The notes: generated by a model from the letters alone, not told the origin. Numbered from the stretch's first letter, positions 1-12,900 are shown. The stretch: 64,000 nucleotides of DNA from Chiua virens (GCA_019787685.1 JAHNUO010000031.1:124001-188000), one strand, 5' to 3'. Numbers and translations are program-made.

Positions 1-880
1 CTCCGGTCAACCAATTGGCGTCATGTTCACGCTCATCATGGGATCCAAAGGCGGTGGTTTTGGACTGGTGAGCACCCTAACGACCAATCCCTCGTGACAT
101 CATCCCTTATCTCCAACTCCAGTGGTTCATCAGTACGTCTTCCTCTCCCACGCAGGGCATGACTGATCCCCATCGCCGTCGCCACCATCTCAGTCTTTGT
201 CATCGGCCTCTTTTGCGCCATCTCGATCTCGACTGCAGCCTCGCGCGCCACCTGGGCCTTTGCCCGGGACAAAGCCATCCCATTCCACGCCCACTTTTCG
301 AAAATCAGCACTGTACTCCCCGACGTGCCCGTGAACGCCCTCCTACTCTCGACGACGATCCAGATCCTGCTCGGTCTCATCTACCTCGGGTCTTCGACCG
401 CGTTCAACGCGTTCGTCGGTGTCGCCGTCATGTGTCTCGGCGCGTCGTACGCGCTCCCGATCGCGATCTTGCTCGCGAGCGGACGGAGGGACGTCGCGGA
501 TGCGCCGTTTAGTCTTGGGCGTGTAGGACCGGTCGTCAACGCGATCGCGGTGCTGTGGATCTTGTTCGCGACAGTGTTGTTCTCGATGCCGGCGATCATA
601 CCGGTCACGGCGGTCACGATGAGTCCGTCCTTGCTTGTTGATGTGTTGGTGTGGGGCGGCTGATGGCGGTGTAGATTATGCCTCGGTCGTGTTCGTCGGG
701 TTCGGTGTGATTAGTGCGGTGTGGTACATGATCAGTACGTGTTGGTTTGGGGCGTGTGATGCGGTAACTGACGAGGCTTGGTGTTGCTCAGACGGTCGCT
801 ACTATTACAATGGACCGCCTGTACCAGCGGTCAAATTGGATTCCGAGCCCGGCTCTCCCGCGAGCAGCGCGAACCAATAA
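1..880 (+). CDS. Amino-acid/choline permease, 3' part
   Basis: C-terminal part of a fungal amino-acid permease of the APC superfamily (GABA/choline transporter type), a multi-spanning membrane protein that imports small amines or amino acids. Several hydrophobic helices are visible, including VATISVFVIGLFCAIS, then the typical TWAFARDKAIPF loop and the VPVNALLLS helix. Introns at 623-674 and 735-791 restore the frame, giving VTMNYASVVFVG and then WYMINGRYYYNGP. The stop is at 878-880. The 5' part lies outside the window. The intron opening at 68 with GTGAGC and closing near 155 leaves a TGA at 160-162 in the frame needed downstream, so that junction is unresolved: a damaged site, an indel or another splice. 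The family is clear; the substrate cannot be told. Confidence 0.8.
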
Positions 881-1349
881 ATCCGCAAAGTACAGGCTCT
901 GCACCCTGGATGGAGCTTATCACGAAATGGATGATCATCAATCAATGACATAAGTAACCGGAACGTCTAACGATAATCTCGCTTGTAGCTATATGTACAT
1001 GTGGATCTTGTATGTATGGCCTGACGGAAAACGACGAGACAGGAACGTTGAACGTTTGAATCACGACCACTCTTTTTCTCTTGACCTTGAATCCCTTTCC
1101 TCGAGACGGATTACCCTCTGCAATACGGTATATCTGATGCCGACAAAGAGGGAATAGATGAAGCTGTTGGGTGATATTGCATGCAAAGATGAAAAAGCAC
1201 AGGAACATGGTATGAGCAGAGAACAAGGGACGAGTGGAGGGTACTACCATAACACATCCATAGTACAACAATACCTATCGAGCAGCTCAACAAACAGCAA
1301 AACGAGAAGAAGAGGAAAAAGGGACACCAACATAGCCGAGAGTGCGGAT
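881..1349. other. Intergenic, nothing recognised
   Basis: Spacer between the convergent permease (+) and the transferase-like gene (-). It must hold both 3' untranslated regions. I see no gene, RNA or repeat. Confidence 0.5.
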
Positions 1350-2509
1350 CTAGGCCGTCAGCTTCGGAATGACCTTGATCATCTGATCGATATTGATAAA
1401 CTGCACCCAAGCTTCCAAGTCCTTGGCGTTGTCGTGCCAAATAAACTTGGACTCCTTGGTCCCTCTGAAAAACGCACATGCGCACTGATACGACTCTTCG
1501 ATGACGGTGCCGCCACGCTGTACCCCAAGCTGGGCCTTGAACACCCGGAATTCCCAGCCTTGGAGAGGGTGGTCGTCCCCCCGCGCGCTTTCGTTGGGGA
1601 TGTTGAATTCCAGACGGGACCAGTCGAAGCCGCGGGATTGACCGACGGCTTTGATATAGGCGGCTTTGAGGGAGAGGAGGATGGATAGTCGACGGAGGAC
1701 GACTTCGTCGCCAAGCTCGGGTGCGATGAACGTCAACTCGAGCGGGGTGAGCTGTGATGTGGACGAAACGCAGGATCAGGAACGGATCAACGTTCGGCCG
1801 AGGGAAGAGTCCGAGAGGGAAAAAGACGGACCTTGTGGGCAAACGACTCGGCGTAGGCGGCGACGGATACACCTCTGGGTTCGACGCAGAGTTGTTTGAT
1901 CCCGAGGCCGATGTTGGTGACTTGTCGTTGACGGCCTTGTGTCATGACCATGCCGCATAATGAGTTATCGTAGGCGAGATGGTATCCAATCATGGATTGT
2001 AGAAATTTTTCGGGTGGCATGTCGTCTGGCGACTGTACATGGCGTCATTGGAGAAGCGTGGCGATGTGGGTGAGGGACGAGAAGAGCGAGGACGAGTGGA
2101 GAGACGGACCTGCTCTATCCAGTGCTTCCCATTTGACGTCTCGCAGTCCTTCCATTTTGTTCTTGATATCCGTCTGTGTCGCATCATGAGTAGTGGTAGC
2201 ATTTGTGATAGGACTTGGCCTGGATGTACGAGCGTGAGTAAGGGAGAAAGGACTCGAAAGATGAACCAGACGCACGAAAAGATTCGATAGGACGTGCAGT
2301 CATACTGTATCCTCGCGTGTGGCGAGCACTCCCTCACGAGATGATAGCACTTGTCGTATTCCTGGCACGAAAGAGATTACCGACGGTGTCGGAAAATAGC
2401 CACCAGAAACGTGATCCGTTGCGCCAAACTCGCCATAGCAAAGCCTACTTACCTCTGTCGTGACATCGCGGTTGAGCGAGAGCATCCAGACTAGAATGGG
2501 GCATTCCAT
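1350..2509 (-). CDS. 4'-phosphopantetheinyl transferase-like protein, catalytic residues altered
   Basis: Resembles the Sfp/AcpS-type phosphopantetheinyl transferases that put the CoA-derived arm on carrier domains. The start is ATG 2509 (MECPILVWML); the stop is TAG 1350-1352. Visible blocks are an N-terminal stretch ending EYDKCYHLVRECSPHARI, then IGYHLAYDNSLCGMV, NIGLGIKQLCVEPRG, the HKLTPLEL linker across an intron near 1,750-1,830, SLKAAYIKAVGQSRGFDWSR and GWEFRVFKAQLG. In active members the GVD Asp and the KE Glu hold magnesium; here these positions read GLG and KAA. The mid N-terminal exons near 2,050-2,370 could not be joined confidently. It lies 576 bp downstream of the NRPS-like gene, same strand, and that neighbour has a carrier domain. 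It may be an inactive relative, a divergent enzyme or a decaying gene. Confidence 0.62.
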
Positions 2510-3085
2510 GTTGCACAGGTCGAGGTCGAGAAAGGTTCTATTGGTATGGTATTACACGCGAGGGAGAAACTGGGAAATGACAATGGGGTCGTGAGCTGGT
2601 TCGGTTGGAGACGAGGACGAGGGGAAGACCTAGAAAGACCTAGAATGATATACAGGAACTGTAACCGGGCGTTAGGATAGCAAAGACGGAAATGCAGTGG
2701 GGTATTAAGGAGAGAACTAAGGAGGGGTGCGATGAAGCGGACGGTGAGTGTAGTGCATTATAAAAAGTGACCAGAGCAAGCCAAACTGGTTTCCTCCACG
2801 TGCCAGTGCCTTCACCACAGTCACTCAAACAATCTCACAAAATGACTATCGTTTGTCCGAGTTATCACATCTCGTTCGTTCCGAATACAACGTAGAATGT
2901 AGATCAACGTTCAACCGGTCCCGGAAACTACGAGGAACCCGATCGAGTTGAATCAACATACTATACACGATCAAATCCATAAGACAAGCAAAAAACCAGA
3001 AAAATAACAAGGCACACAAACGTGCAAGGGAAACTTCGAAACACATGGACACCTCGTGTACCTGCTCGACGGAAAATGAACGCCA
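2510..3085. other. Intergenic between transferase-like and NRPS-like genes
   Basis: Both neighbours are on the minus strand, so this spacer should hold the transferase-like promoter and the NRPS-like 3' end. No further gene is visible. Most of it (to about 2,975) is repeated in unit 2 at about 18,560-19,060. Confidence 0.5.
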
Positions 3086-6000
3086 TCACCCCGAGAACAT
3101 GCCTGCAGACACCCAATAATCCACCCATTGCGTCGCATCCATAGCCGAGAGTGGCTTCAGCTCCCGCATCGTCTTGCTCACCCCCTGTGCGACGTCTGTC
3201 GCGAATCTGGTGAACCCGACCGCTTCCTCCATCTCTGCCCCACTCCGACGCCTCATCCCGACATCGCTCTCCGCCAACGAACGCATAAATTCGAGCAGTT
3301 TGATCGCAGGCTGGTCACAGTAGAAGTCAGCGGTCACAAGTCGGGCACACGTTTTATAAATAGAACCCGTTCTGATGGAACACGTACCACACGTCTGATA
3401 TTCCCCTCGCTCGTATCCGCTGCGCACTCGTTCAATCGCTCGACCCATTGGCTGAACGAGATTAAAGGAAGTCGCGATGACGTGAGATGCTTCTGATACA
3501 GTGCCTCGCGAATGGGCTGGCATGAGAGACTCCCAGGCAATCGGCCGGGGATGAACCAAGTTCACAGCAAGAGGGGGTTCCTCGTCTGCGAACGCAACGT
3601 CCAGCATCGCATCTGAGACTGCATGTGGAGGAAGCCACGACGCGATCTGGATCCAAGCGTCAGCTCGTGTAGATATCAAACGCCAAACAATCGACGTACC
3701 CCACGAGCTTCGGGAAGCGCACCCAGCGACACGCTCGACTTGACAATGATGGGAACCCAGTCCGAAGTCGACCACGCACCCCGCGGTGCACCCCCCGTGA
3801 TCTGCCCAATCCTGAGCGAAGTCGCCGGCAAGCCGCTCATCGCGAGTATCTATTCACAAGAAAGAACGACCGGGGTAAAAAGGAGAGCAGTTCGCCCATC
3901 AAATCGGTACGCACCCGTTCGGAGACATACTTGCTCGCTCCATACCCAGCCCCCACCGCAACCCCCGCATCAACCTGCACCTCCTCCGGAAACGCCCCCT
4001 TGGTCTTCGCCCACCCCTGTGCCGACGCGATCGACGACGTGAACAAGAACCGTGGTTTGTGCGCCTTACACGACGCCCGCGCAAGATCGATCAAGTGTCG
4101 CGTCCCCCTCACGTGCGGTTCAAACGACGACAACGCGAGGTTAAAGTCAAGTCGCCACGCATTGTGCACAATCGCCGTCACCGCGTCCCGGATCTCGCCG
4201 TACGTCTGGTCGTCGAGCCCGAGGTGCGCTTGGGCCGCGTCGCCTTGAACGTAGATCAGCTTCTCGGAATCGAGCAGGGTGATGTCGAGGCCACGGTCCT
4301 GGAACGCGGCGCGCTGGCGCTGTCTGATCGTGTGCCCGTTCGTGGAAGGCCGGTTGAACGCGTACACGATGGCGACGTCGTCAGTGGGCTAGGAGGGATG
4401 CAAGCAGATAGGAGCCCAGCCCGCCCGTCGAGCCAGTCAACAAGACGGTATGCTTGTGGTTGAACCGCCCATTCAGCGTCCCTAACATCCCATCGCCAAC
4501 CTTGGCGTCGTCTCCCATCCCAACAGTATACTTGGCAACCATGTTCTCGATCTCGGTTTTCATATCCAGGACAGGCAATGCCAGGGATACATCGGCGCCC
4601 TCACCTACCACGCAGTGAATCAAATGGCTGGCAAGCCTCCGAAGCGTGGGATTCGCAAAGATGACATTCTGACCGATGCGAGACACTGCTTCCCGGATCT
4701 CCCGGTGGGTTGATGCGCTCAAGGACCCGAGAATACGGTTCCTGAGGAACGTGGACGACAAACTGTGGTATGTCAAAGTGCCCGAGTGAGCCCTGAAAGG
4801 GAGTGAATCGAAAAAAAGACAGACCTATCGAACCCTTGCTCGAACACATCCTCGTCGACGGCGATGGGTTTACCCGCATTGACGGCCGTCGCGTGCACCG
4901 CCAACCAGTACTCAACTTCGGTGTGAGACCAAGTCGAGGGTAGTGGGACGTCGGTCCCGGCTTGGGCACTCGCTTCCACAGAGGCATACCTAAGCATGAT
5001 AAGGACAAACGGCGTTGGACGACGTCAGAAACGTACAGCGCATCGATCTCTGATTCATACACCACCATCCGTCGCCTTCTTGATCACGGTCCCCTTGCCT
5101 GCACGCAACATAGGTTTCTCCTTGTTCGTCACCAATATCATTTCCTTGAATACCCGGCTAAATGCAGGGGCCACCTTATTGGCCTCTTCGACGTCCCGCC
5201 TAGATCATGTCACTGTCAGCCCAAGCCCGCGCAACGTCGAAAGAAAAATCGAAACACCATACCAAATCTTGTTCCTAAACTCAGCCACCCGTTCGTCGTC
5301 CGTCACGTCAATCAGCATACTCTGCTCGCAGGTTCCACGAGCACCCCCTGTCTGGTTCCGACCCTCGTCCAAACATGCACACGCCCGACACATACGGACT
5401 CGCCCCGATGATTGTCTCCATCGGCGCAGGCACCGTCTTCTCACCCGACGAATGGATGAGGACGTCGTCCAGTCTACCAACGCTGTCGTCCCCAGTCAGC
5501 ATCCGCATTGCACGATTCAGCACCGCCCGACGTACACTTTGTACAGGTCCCTCGATGGTGGGATGTTTGACGAACGCATCCGCAGCTCGCGTACCCCTTG
5601 ACGTCGGGCAGATTTTCGACGGACACTTGGTGCGTCGGACACGTCTACAAGTCGCTTGATCAGCGCGACACCCAAGCGGAAACGACGCGCACAGCACCAA
5701 CACTTGACACTCGTATGTTCCGTCCCCCTGTGCTACCCATCGAATACGCTGATTTGGACCGAACCGGACCCACTCCCAGAGCGTCCAGCTTCGGCGGCAG
5801 CTTCGGAATGTGTACGTGATGGCGGAAAACTCGGTCGTGCCGTAGACTGAGGCAAGTTTGACCCCCGCGGCCACGAGCGCGTCACCTGTCTTTTTGGCGA
5901 GCGGACCGCCGGCAAAGGTCTTGGGAATCACGTCAGACTACGGCGGGAGGCAGACATCCACGCAGAGGGGAAGAACATACCACGTATTCCAATTTGCTCA

Positions 6001-7106
6001 AAACCTGGACAACCTGTGGTGCGTTCACCCATTCCTCCAAAAACGCTGGTACCACGACGAGCTGCGGTCGATTTGGTCCGCTGGACATTTTCGATCGTGT
6101 TTTGCGCGTTCGGGATGACAGGGGCGATTGTTGGATCGTCATAAGCGGTCGGGGCATACATGGTCACAGTCTTGAGGGAAACGATGGGGTAATACAGCTG
6201 TACATACATTCCGAGGGTATGGAACGGCGGGAGTGATGCTGCACCGATTCGGATATCAGTTGGGAAATCGACGTGCTCCAATACAGACGCTGATCTCGAA
6301 CAGTAAGCGATGCGAGCGAATGGACGTTGAGAGCGAGAATGAAATGTGTGGTGAGACTCACGTGTGATGCACCAGTGAACGGCGGTCAAATATGTGATCG
6401 GGATTGGCTTGGGGAATCTTGTACTTCCTGAGGAGTGGAGGTAATACATAATCGCATCGTTGGCAGGTCGCTCGTCGAGCTTGGGATAGGGCGCGAACGG
6501 GCTGCTCGTTGTTTCCTTTCCAAGTTCGGGATACGCAAATGCGAGCGTGGGCGGTTCGTCGATCTCGATTTGATTCAGTTCCTCGACGCCGGAGGCAAGC
6601 TCTATTCTTATTCCATCTAAAAGCGTTCCGAGAGAATGGGACGTTGCGATGATACGACGACAACCCGTCTTTCGCATCATGTTCACCACAGCGGCGGCTG
6701 AGTTGCGAGGCGACATTGGGAAAGGCTGGTTGTTAAAAATGGTACCATCAGTCGGGAATTGTCCCAATCTGTGAGAAGCCAGACGTACGGTGTGACCAGC
6801 AAAGATCACCCCCATGGTGAGTGCTTGGTAGAGGATAGTGTCGCAGTTGGAGATGATAGCGATAACAGCGTTGGTGGGTCCTTGTCCGTTGGGACGCACA
6901 ACATGCGCGATGCGTTGGCACGCGCGATAAAATTCTAAATGGGAGACATGACGGAGCCCATTGATACGCTCGTCGTAAAACGTGTAAAATGTACGCGATG
7001 GGTTGTGTGTTGCATTGAACTCGATCATCTCCTGTAAGAACAGAGATCCATCAAGCGGAGGATAGGATACGTCATGGTGGCTCTGTCTGAACGAAACAGA
7101 AGTCAT
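3086..7106 (-). CDS. NRPS-like enzyme: adenylation, carrier and thioester-reductase domains
   Basis: Carboxylic-acid-reductase/alpha-aminoadipate-reductase type. The A domain activates an acid as AMP ester, the carrier holds it as thioester and the C-terminal NAD(P)-dependent reductase releases an aldehyde or alcohol. The start chosen is ATG 7104-7106 (MTSVSFRQ); the stop is 3086-3088. The A domain covers about 7,100-5,200: YYLHSSGST (phosphate loop), VYGTTEFSAI, and RLDDVLIHSSGEKTVPAPME near 5,450. The carrier has FEQGFDSLSSTFLRNRI near 4,850-4,730; its serine is split by an intron (AG/T). The reductase starts VLLTGSTGGLGSYLL near 4,450, with later GYGASKYVSERV (catalytic Tyr-Lys) near 3,950. 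Several one-base frame changes interrupt the A domain, e.g. near 6,062 and 5,350-5,360, so it is either decaying or miscalled. The substrate is unknown. Confidence 0.8.
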
Positions 7107-8500
7107 GTCGCTATTCAAAAAGCGTCGACAGCGTTTGGGAAAGCAATGAAGATGAGGCAGCGAATGGAGAGAGAGAGAAAGCCTCCCATGGGCGAGTATT
7201 TATGCTAGAAACGATGATCGCGACAGTGAAGGCCGAGATGGGCGAGGATGGCAACCAGAAAACCTGTATTGATACTCCAGCGCTTCAACTTTGAACCGCC
7301 CCGACGCCCGCGCCAGTAATTATCGAGATATGATGTAGTGCATTTCTCGTCAGACATTTGCTATACCAATAATGATGAGGATTTGCGTTCGATGGCCGAT
7401 CCTTTCGCGTCAATGACAGATGTGATTTGACCGTTTAGCGCTCAGCCTTGGGTAGAACAAATAATCTCGGCAGAACTTGAGCCCATTTTTGTACCCACAG
7501 GCAGCCCGGACTTGCGCGTGAAATCCCCGAGTTGATGCTCTTTGAAGCTGTTCCTGTGCACCTAACCCAGGTCGTTATTCGCTCAGCCAGACTAGACAAA
7601 CAAAAAGGTGCAAATTCGATTGCTCACCGTGAGCAACCAAGCTTACAACAGAATATGAAGAACGTGAATGACTCCATATCGGGAGGGCACATCCGGCGCC
7701 GAGGCCAAAAATGTCATTCCTGTTGACGCTACGCGTTGATGATGTGCCGTCGCGTCGGGAGACGCAATATCTATGAGCCATAGCGCGGAACCCTCGCCAG
7801 TCTAAGAAGTGGGCCCTAAGATGGTGGGATTCGGACATGAGTGTGCTCGCCGAGGCGCAGTGACAAAGTAATGAAGAAGCCACTAACCAGGAATGACGCT
7901 AGTCCGGTCAAAGCTTGAATTCACATGATAGACGACACCGAACGACCAAGTTGATCCTTATGGAGCTTCACGGGAAGCTCGACGCCACATCCTCGTGAGG
8001 CTTCACACTGTGAGGACCAGAAGATCGACATTTTGGTTCTCCGAATCGGACCTATGAGTCGAGAGTCGCCGGCTCCCAACCATTCTGAGACCCCAAGGAG
8101 GTCATTCTGAACACCGAGAACGTCGACAAAAGATATCTGAGCATGAGGAATGCATCTTGCAGGGACTTCGCGGAATACCGGTGAGTGTTGTGGTCAACCT
8201 CACTTGGTGTTGAAGCGAACCTAATGTTGCCGCCTTGACTCCGTCTATGACTCTAAGTCGGGCCTGCCATGACAACGATTCTGCGGCCGATTCGTTTGCT
8301 AATCTACTGGCAGATAAACATACTGCGATCCTACGAGCGACATCACGACCTCTTCAACGGAAGCGACAATTGAGTCTTGATACCGCATCTGAATCGACCA
8401 TGTGCGTTCAATCCAGTGTCATCTTGCGTTGGTATATATCGGATAAGTCGTCCTGTGGTGTAAACAGCTCTGCAAACCATCAACTAACCATTCTCCGACT
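7107..8500. other. Long intergenic stretch
   Basis: About 1.4 kb between divergent genes (NRPS-like on minus, small unknown gene on plus), so it should hold both promoters. I see no coding block with conserved motifs, no RNA gene and no obvious repeat. It is absent from unit 2, where DNA equivalent to 4,872-8,538 is missing. Confidence 0.5.
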
Positions 8501-9015
8501 ATGGCGTCACCTTTACTGCCTGTGCTGACCACCCTCCTTTCGACATGCACACTGGCACCGGGCAATCTTCGCGTTTTTATGAATGACAACGAGCCCGAGG
8601 ACGAGCAGGATTTCATTGAAGGTTCGTGCTTGAAGTATGTCATTTGAAGCTCAAGCTCAAGCCTATTCTCCCAAACTTATCCCGCCCAAATGGTATGTCA
8701 ATCTGCTCATACATTCTTCGCAGGACCAGATATCATGCCATTACCCGAGTCCACTTGGGCGAAAACCATGACAGCCCGCTCGTTCTCGGGACCTCACCAC
8801 CCCTTACACGTTCCCTTGCTCATGTGGATCACACTTTCGACCCCCATCTGGCCTGCTCGAACCCCCGTCTCCTCTGACGGCAACACAAAGACTCTCATTT
8901 CAGAGATTCATTCTACTTCCCACTCCCTCCTTCTCCACGTGTCGTTCATGAATGCCAATGACAGGCACAAAATCTCGTCCGTTTGCATTCGAAAATGTCC
9001 CCGCGCAGGTGGGTT
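8501..9015 (+). CDS. Small spliced gene of unknown function, copy 1
   Basis: Not recognised. ATG 8501 starts MASPLLPVLTTLL, followed by an acidic stretch NDNEPEDEQDFIE. Likely introns are about 8,622-8,649 (short) and 8,694-8,724, giving AQAYSPKLIPPK and then PDIMPLPESTWAKTM and a run ending SSVCIRKCPRAG. The 3' end is not certain and the coding part runs into the dispersed repeat at 8,930. Support comes from coding-like composition, plausible splice sites and conservation in unit 2 at 20,174-20,650, where PDIMPLPESTW becomes SDIMSLPESTW. It stands alone on the plus strand between two minus-strand genes. It may be a fragment of a family whose other pieces lie at 16.9-17.4 and 30.8-31.2 kb. 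Confidence 0.35.
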
Positions 9016-9525
9016 TGCCGAGGTAAAATGGAATAGCCATGTCCGGGATCATGTTACTCCACCCTCTCACCCTTTGGGATTCGACGTGGAAGAGGCGTGC
9101 TCGTCTTTCCATAGTACACGACCAAGAGATACATAAGATGGCCCTGACAGACATTGATTCAAGAGTTTCGCAGCGGGAGTACGCGAGGTGGCGACTGACT
9201 CGGATCAGACGAGGTGAGCCCTTGTGAGGGCCGCGGACGACGACTATTGATTGGGATCCCCTGATACAGGTCGACATTTTATATAAGCTACTGCTGTTGT
9301 CTCCCAGTGTAGTCTTTGTCTCGACACAGTGAGGCTGAGCTTGGTTTGCTCGTGTTTATACCCATATTGTGCTTGATGCTCGATCTCCAACAAAGAGAAT
9401 ATGTGAGCAAGAGTGTTAATAGGAACACCTCGTGCTATTATCGTTGGCTGAGAAAAATGGACTTCTTTTGCTGCGCTGCCGAATATATGGGGATGGAACA
9501 AGCTCACGGGTGACCGGTGACCATC
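8930..9525 (+). repeat. Dispersed repeat R, copy 1
   Basis: First of four related segments, all in the same orientation. Shared landmarks in order are CTCCACGTGTC, then ATGAATGCCAATGA, then TCGTCCGTTTGC, later a GAAGAGGCG(T/C)GC block and finally GCCGAATAT with GATGGAACAAGC, which matches the GACGGGACGAGC end of copies 2 and 4. This copy is more diverged than copies 2 and 4 are from each other. It overlaps the 3' end of the small unknown gene, so the repeat may be derived from coding sequence. Confidence 0.55.
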
Positions 9526-9915
9526 CGAGCATGTCGACTTGATGCGAGCTCGAGCGGATACAGGAATATGGTGGCGACTCATCCCTCCTTTGCTACCATA
9601 GTTTACACATTCAACTTGACCATGCTAAATTTCAAGGGTCACTATGTCATTAGTTCGTGAATGAAAAAAAAAACCCCCTTTCGGGGCATCCTCTGAGTCG
9701 TTCGAAGTTAAAACCGCTAGATAACTCGGATATCACGTCCTCACTCTCCATGTAGCTTGCATTCGAAATTCGATCGGGACCAACACGGTCAGGCTACCAG
9801 TATACGGAAGGGGAAAACTGTGCTTCGAGTGTGCTCAGGAACAAGACTGGAAGGATGGTGTACACAGTACACCGGTCGATACAGATATCTAACCAAATCA
9901 CATACAAAAGAATAC
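9526..9915. other. Intergenic, nothing recognised
   Basis: Spacer between repeat R and the stop of the DUF2235 gene. It has a short A-run followed by a C-run at about 9,664-9,678 and no visible gene. Position 9,770 is where unit 2 carries a 1.74 kb insertion. Confidence 0.45.
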
Positions 9916-12900
9916 TTAAACGGGAGCTTCTCCAGAAATGCCATCACCTAAATTTGCCTGTTCCAAAAGGTTCAAGTTAACATCTGAATCCCCTTCGTCA
10001 TCGTTTCTGCGGCGAAACTGAGCGAGAATGTAGCTGGAAAATCTTTTCGCTGATGGTCAATGACCATCCCAGTGCATACAAAGGATAGATCACTCACCCC
10101 ACAAAAGAGGCCTTCAATTGGGGGAAGAAGAGGATTACCAAAATTAGGAGGGGGAAGAAAACCAATGGTAAAAGGTAGATGAATTGGGATGAGATGAAGA
10201 GGAAGAAGGCCACCAAAGAGAGAAGGAAGAAGACCACAAAAAGGGGGCGTCGGGGGATCTCCAATAATTCGAAGGTATCCTCAAAGAAGGGGAAGGTTTC
10301 CAAGTAGTACTCGAGGACTGCAAAAAGGACGGAGTTCACAAACATGGTGATCACCACAGAGAACTTGAAGTTGGAGAGGAACATAAACATGAGAGATAAA
10401 TACTCTGCAGATAAAGAAACTAACAAAAAGGAAAACCAAATGGAGGTAAACGTGGAGTATAGATAACCACAGTGCATGATGGATGGTGGAAGTGTTTCTT
10501 CTACGGATGCAAGTGTGCACCCTGAATATTCCTCATTTATGGCCCTTATCGCCTCGTTGAGTATAGGCTGAATATCACCTTGATAATTATTCAGCTTTTG
10601 TCCTTTAGAAAGGGTGAAGGATGCTAGAAACGATTTGTACCTAAGATTGGAGTTTTGACGTGCCACACTGACTTGTTCCGAAGTCGCTTGGGTAGATTTT
10701 TAACTGGCAAAATACCATTTGAAACGTTCAGGTATGCATCCTTGTCAGGAAGATACATTTCCTCCCAATTTCTGTATTGTTCGAGATTGCGGATTTCCTT
10801 GCGGAATATTTCTGGAGTAGTACAGTGAGTATACATGCTTCGAGACACAACAATGCCCAGATTCACCATTATCCGATAGGACACGCAATACACAAACAGG
10901 ACCGAGCATGTCACATAATCTGTGGTACTCGTCAGCACCCCGTGAGGAGAATACAGGGCAACCACCTCGTATCCTCCGATTTGCTGCCGCCTGAAAGTAG
11001 GCTGACGACATCACCAATGCGGGCCTTGATGGCGTGAACACCGGATTCTACTCAAAGAGCCAGTGAAAATGCTCTCCTGTTCATCACCAGTACACCTACC
11101 TGTCAGAGCTAAGGCGGCAAAAACAGCCACCCCCTTCTTTTGGGTGCTCCACTCGGAATTCTTCAGTTTCTCCAAACATTTACTGACCAGTTCTTCAGCC
11201 CAATCGTCATTTTTTTCTAAAAAGGTTCAGTAACAAAGCCATACACTTGTGACGAAACATACCAATGCATTGCAAGAGGTTCGACCGTGGGTATGCCTGT
11301 TTCCTCCATATGTGTTTGAGTTGGCCAACATACAGCTTTTTCTCGAGGACTTCCAGTAGATAGTGTTGTTTGAGCTTACCCTTGAACGCATCTGTGTGGT
11401 GCAGTCAACAGCATTATCATAGAATTTTCAGTGAGAAATCACCATCTTTCATGAATTCGCCCAGTATCCAGTATCCCTCAATCTGACCTATCCAGTCGTC
11501 AAAGCAATCTTCCTTAAGCATCTTAACAATGTATTTGGGAACACGAGAATTCTGGTCTATCATTCTCTTGAAATCACCTTGTAAGTGGATGTCAAGCATA
11601 GTACAACATGATCCCAAACATTTAGTCACTTACCATACTGACAACAGGTGAGTAAAGCATATGCAGCCAGTAATGAACTTCTGCGACTTGTCAACTGCTG
11701 GACAAAGGTGTCCAAGACTCTCCTTTCAAGAAGCCATCCCCTCATAGTAGAATCTGACAATCAATGAGGTCCAGTGGTCAGCTTGTACAACTTGAAACCT
11801 ACTTTCACAGAGTTTGAGCAATGTGAAGGTTGCGATGATCTGGTGGTTCTTATCGAGAGCATTGGAACTCGACATAAGGATATGGAGCATCTCTTCCTGT
11901 GTTCCACTGAGGTGTCCTTCGGCTTATTGATATCACCAAGAATGGTTAACACACATATGATCAATATAATATGCACAAAACACTCACTCGGAGGGAAAAG
12001 AATATCAAGAATCTGAGGGCTACCATCAATACTCCACTGAATGGCAGTAAAGAGGAGACCAGCTTCGATTTGCCACTTAGGCAGATTTTTGCAGAATTGC
12101 GCTAAGTTACGACACCAAAGATTCATACTAGGAGGCTCCCTGCCATATATTGCCTTACTCACCTTGCTCAGTCTCATTTCGTGCTGTGGTGCGATCATTG
12201 GGCTACAAATTAACACAACATGAATACTGTGCTCACCTTCCCATGTCAAACGCAAGGAGAGCAATGCTTCTGCAGCAAGCATCCCGATATACCCTCTATT
12301 TTTCGCCAGCTCCTTCAGGCATGATTTCACATCTGAAGTAGCACATAGTTCACTACCTGTGTGCCATGCCAATTTAGCGAATGTCTACAAGTGGATTGAT
12401 TGAAAATTACATTACCTTGTGGAGTCCTGCTCAAGGCTTGAACTATGCGAAGCGCTGCAACAAGATCCTTCCCGTCTTGTATATTGGATGCATAAGTCAA
12501 TCGAGCACCTCAGTACAACTGTGGAGTAAAGGCGTCTCACCGTTCAGTTGTAACATCCAAGCAAGTCTGGATTGCAGATACCCGGCACGGTTCACTTTCA
12601 GTTCCTCAATAACAATATCTTTCTCGTGCTCTATTAAGCTATCAGCACTTTGACCGTGACAATATTAGCAGCTAGTGCTCCTATTCATAAGCTCACCGCA
12701 TTCGACAAGGTCAGCAATAACCTCAGGCCAGCGCCCAAAGTGTTGTTCCGACCTAGAAACCTTCATCTTCCCATCGAGTCGTTTCATGAGGCTACGTATC
12801 CGTTGTGGGGTCAGAAGCTTCTTTCGAAGCACTTTGTCACGGATGAGCGGGGGGAAAATAAATTCATTTTCCACATCAACGTGTTCCTCGAGCGCATGAT

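Noticed and set aside
1776..1958. Arg-rich open frames on both strands over the transferase-like gene
   Set aside because: They are other-frame readings of the coding region and show no family pattern.
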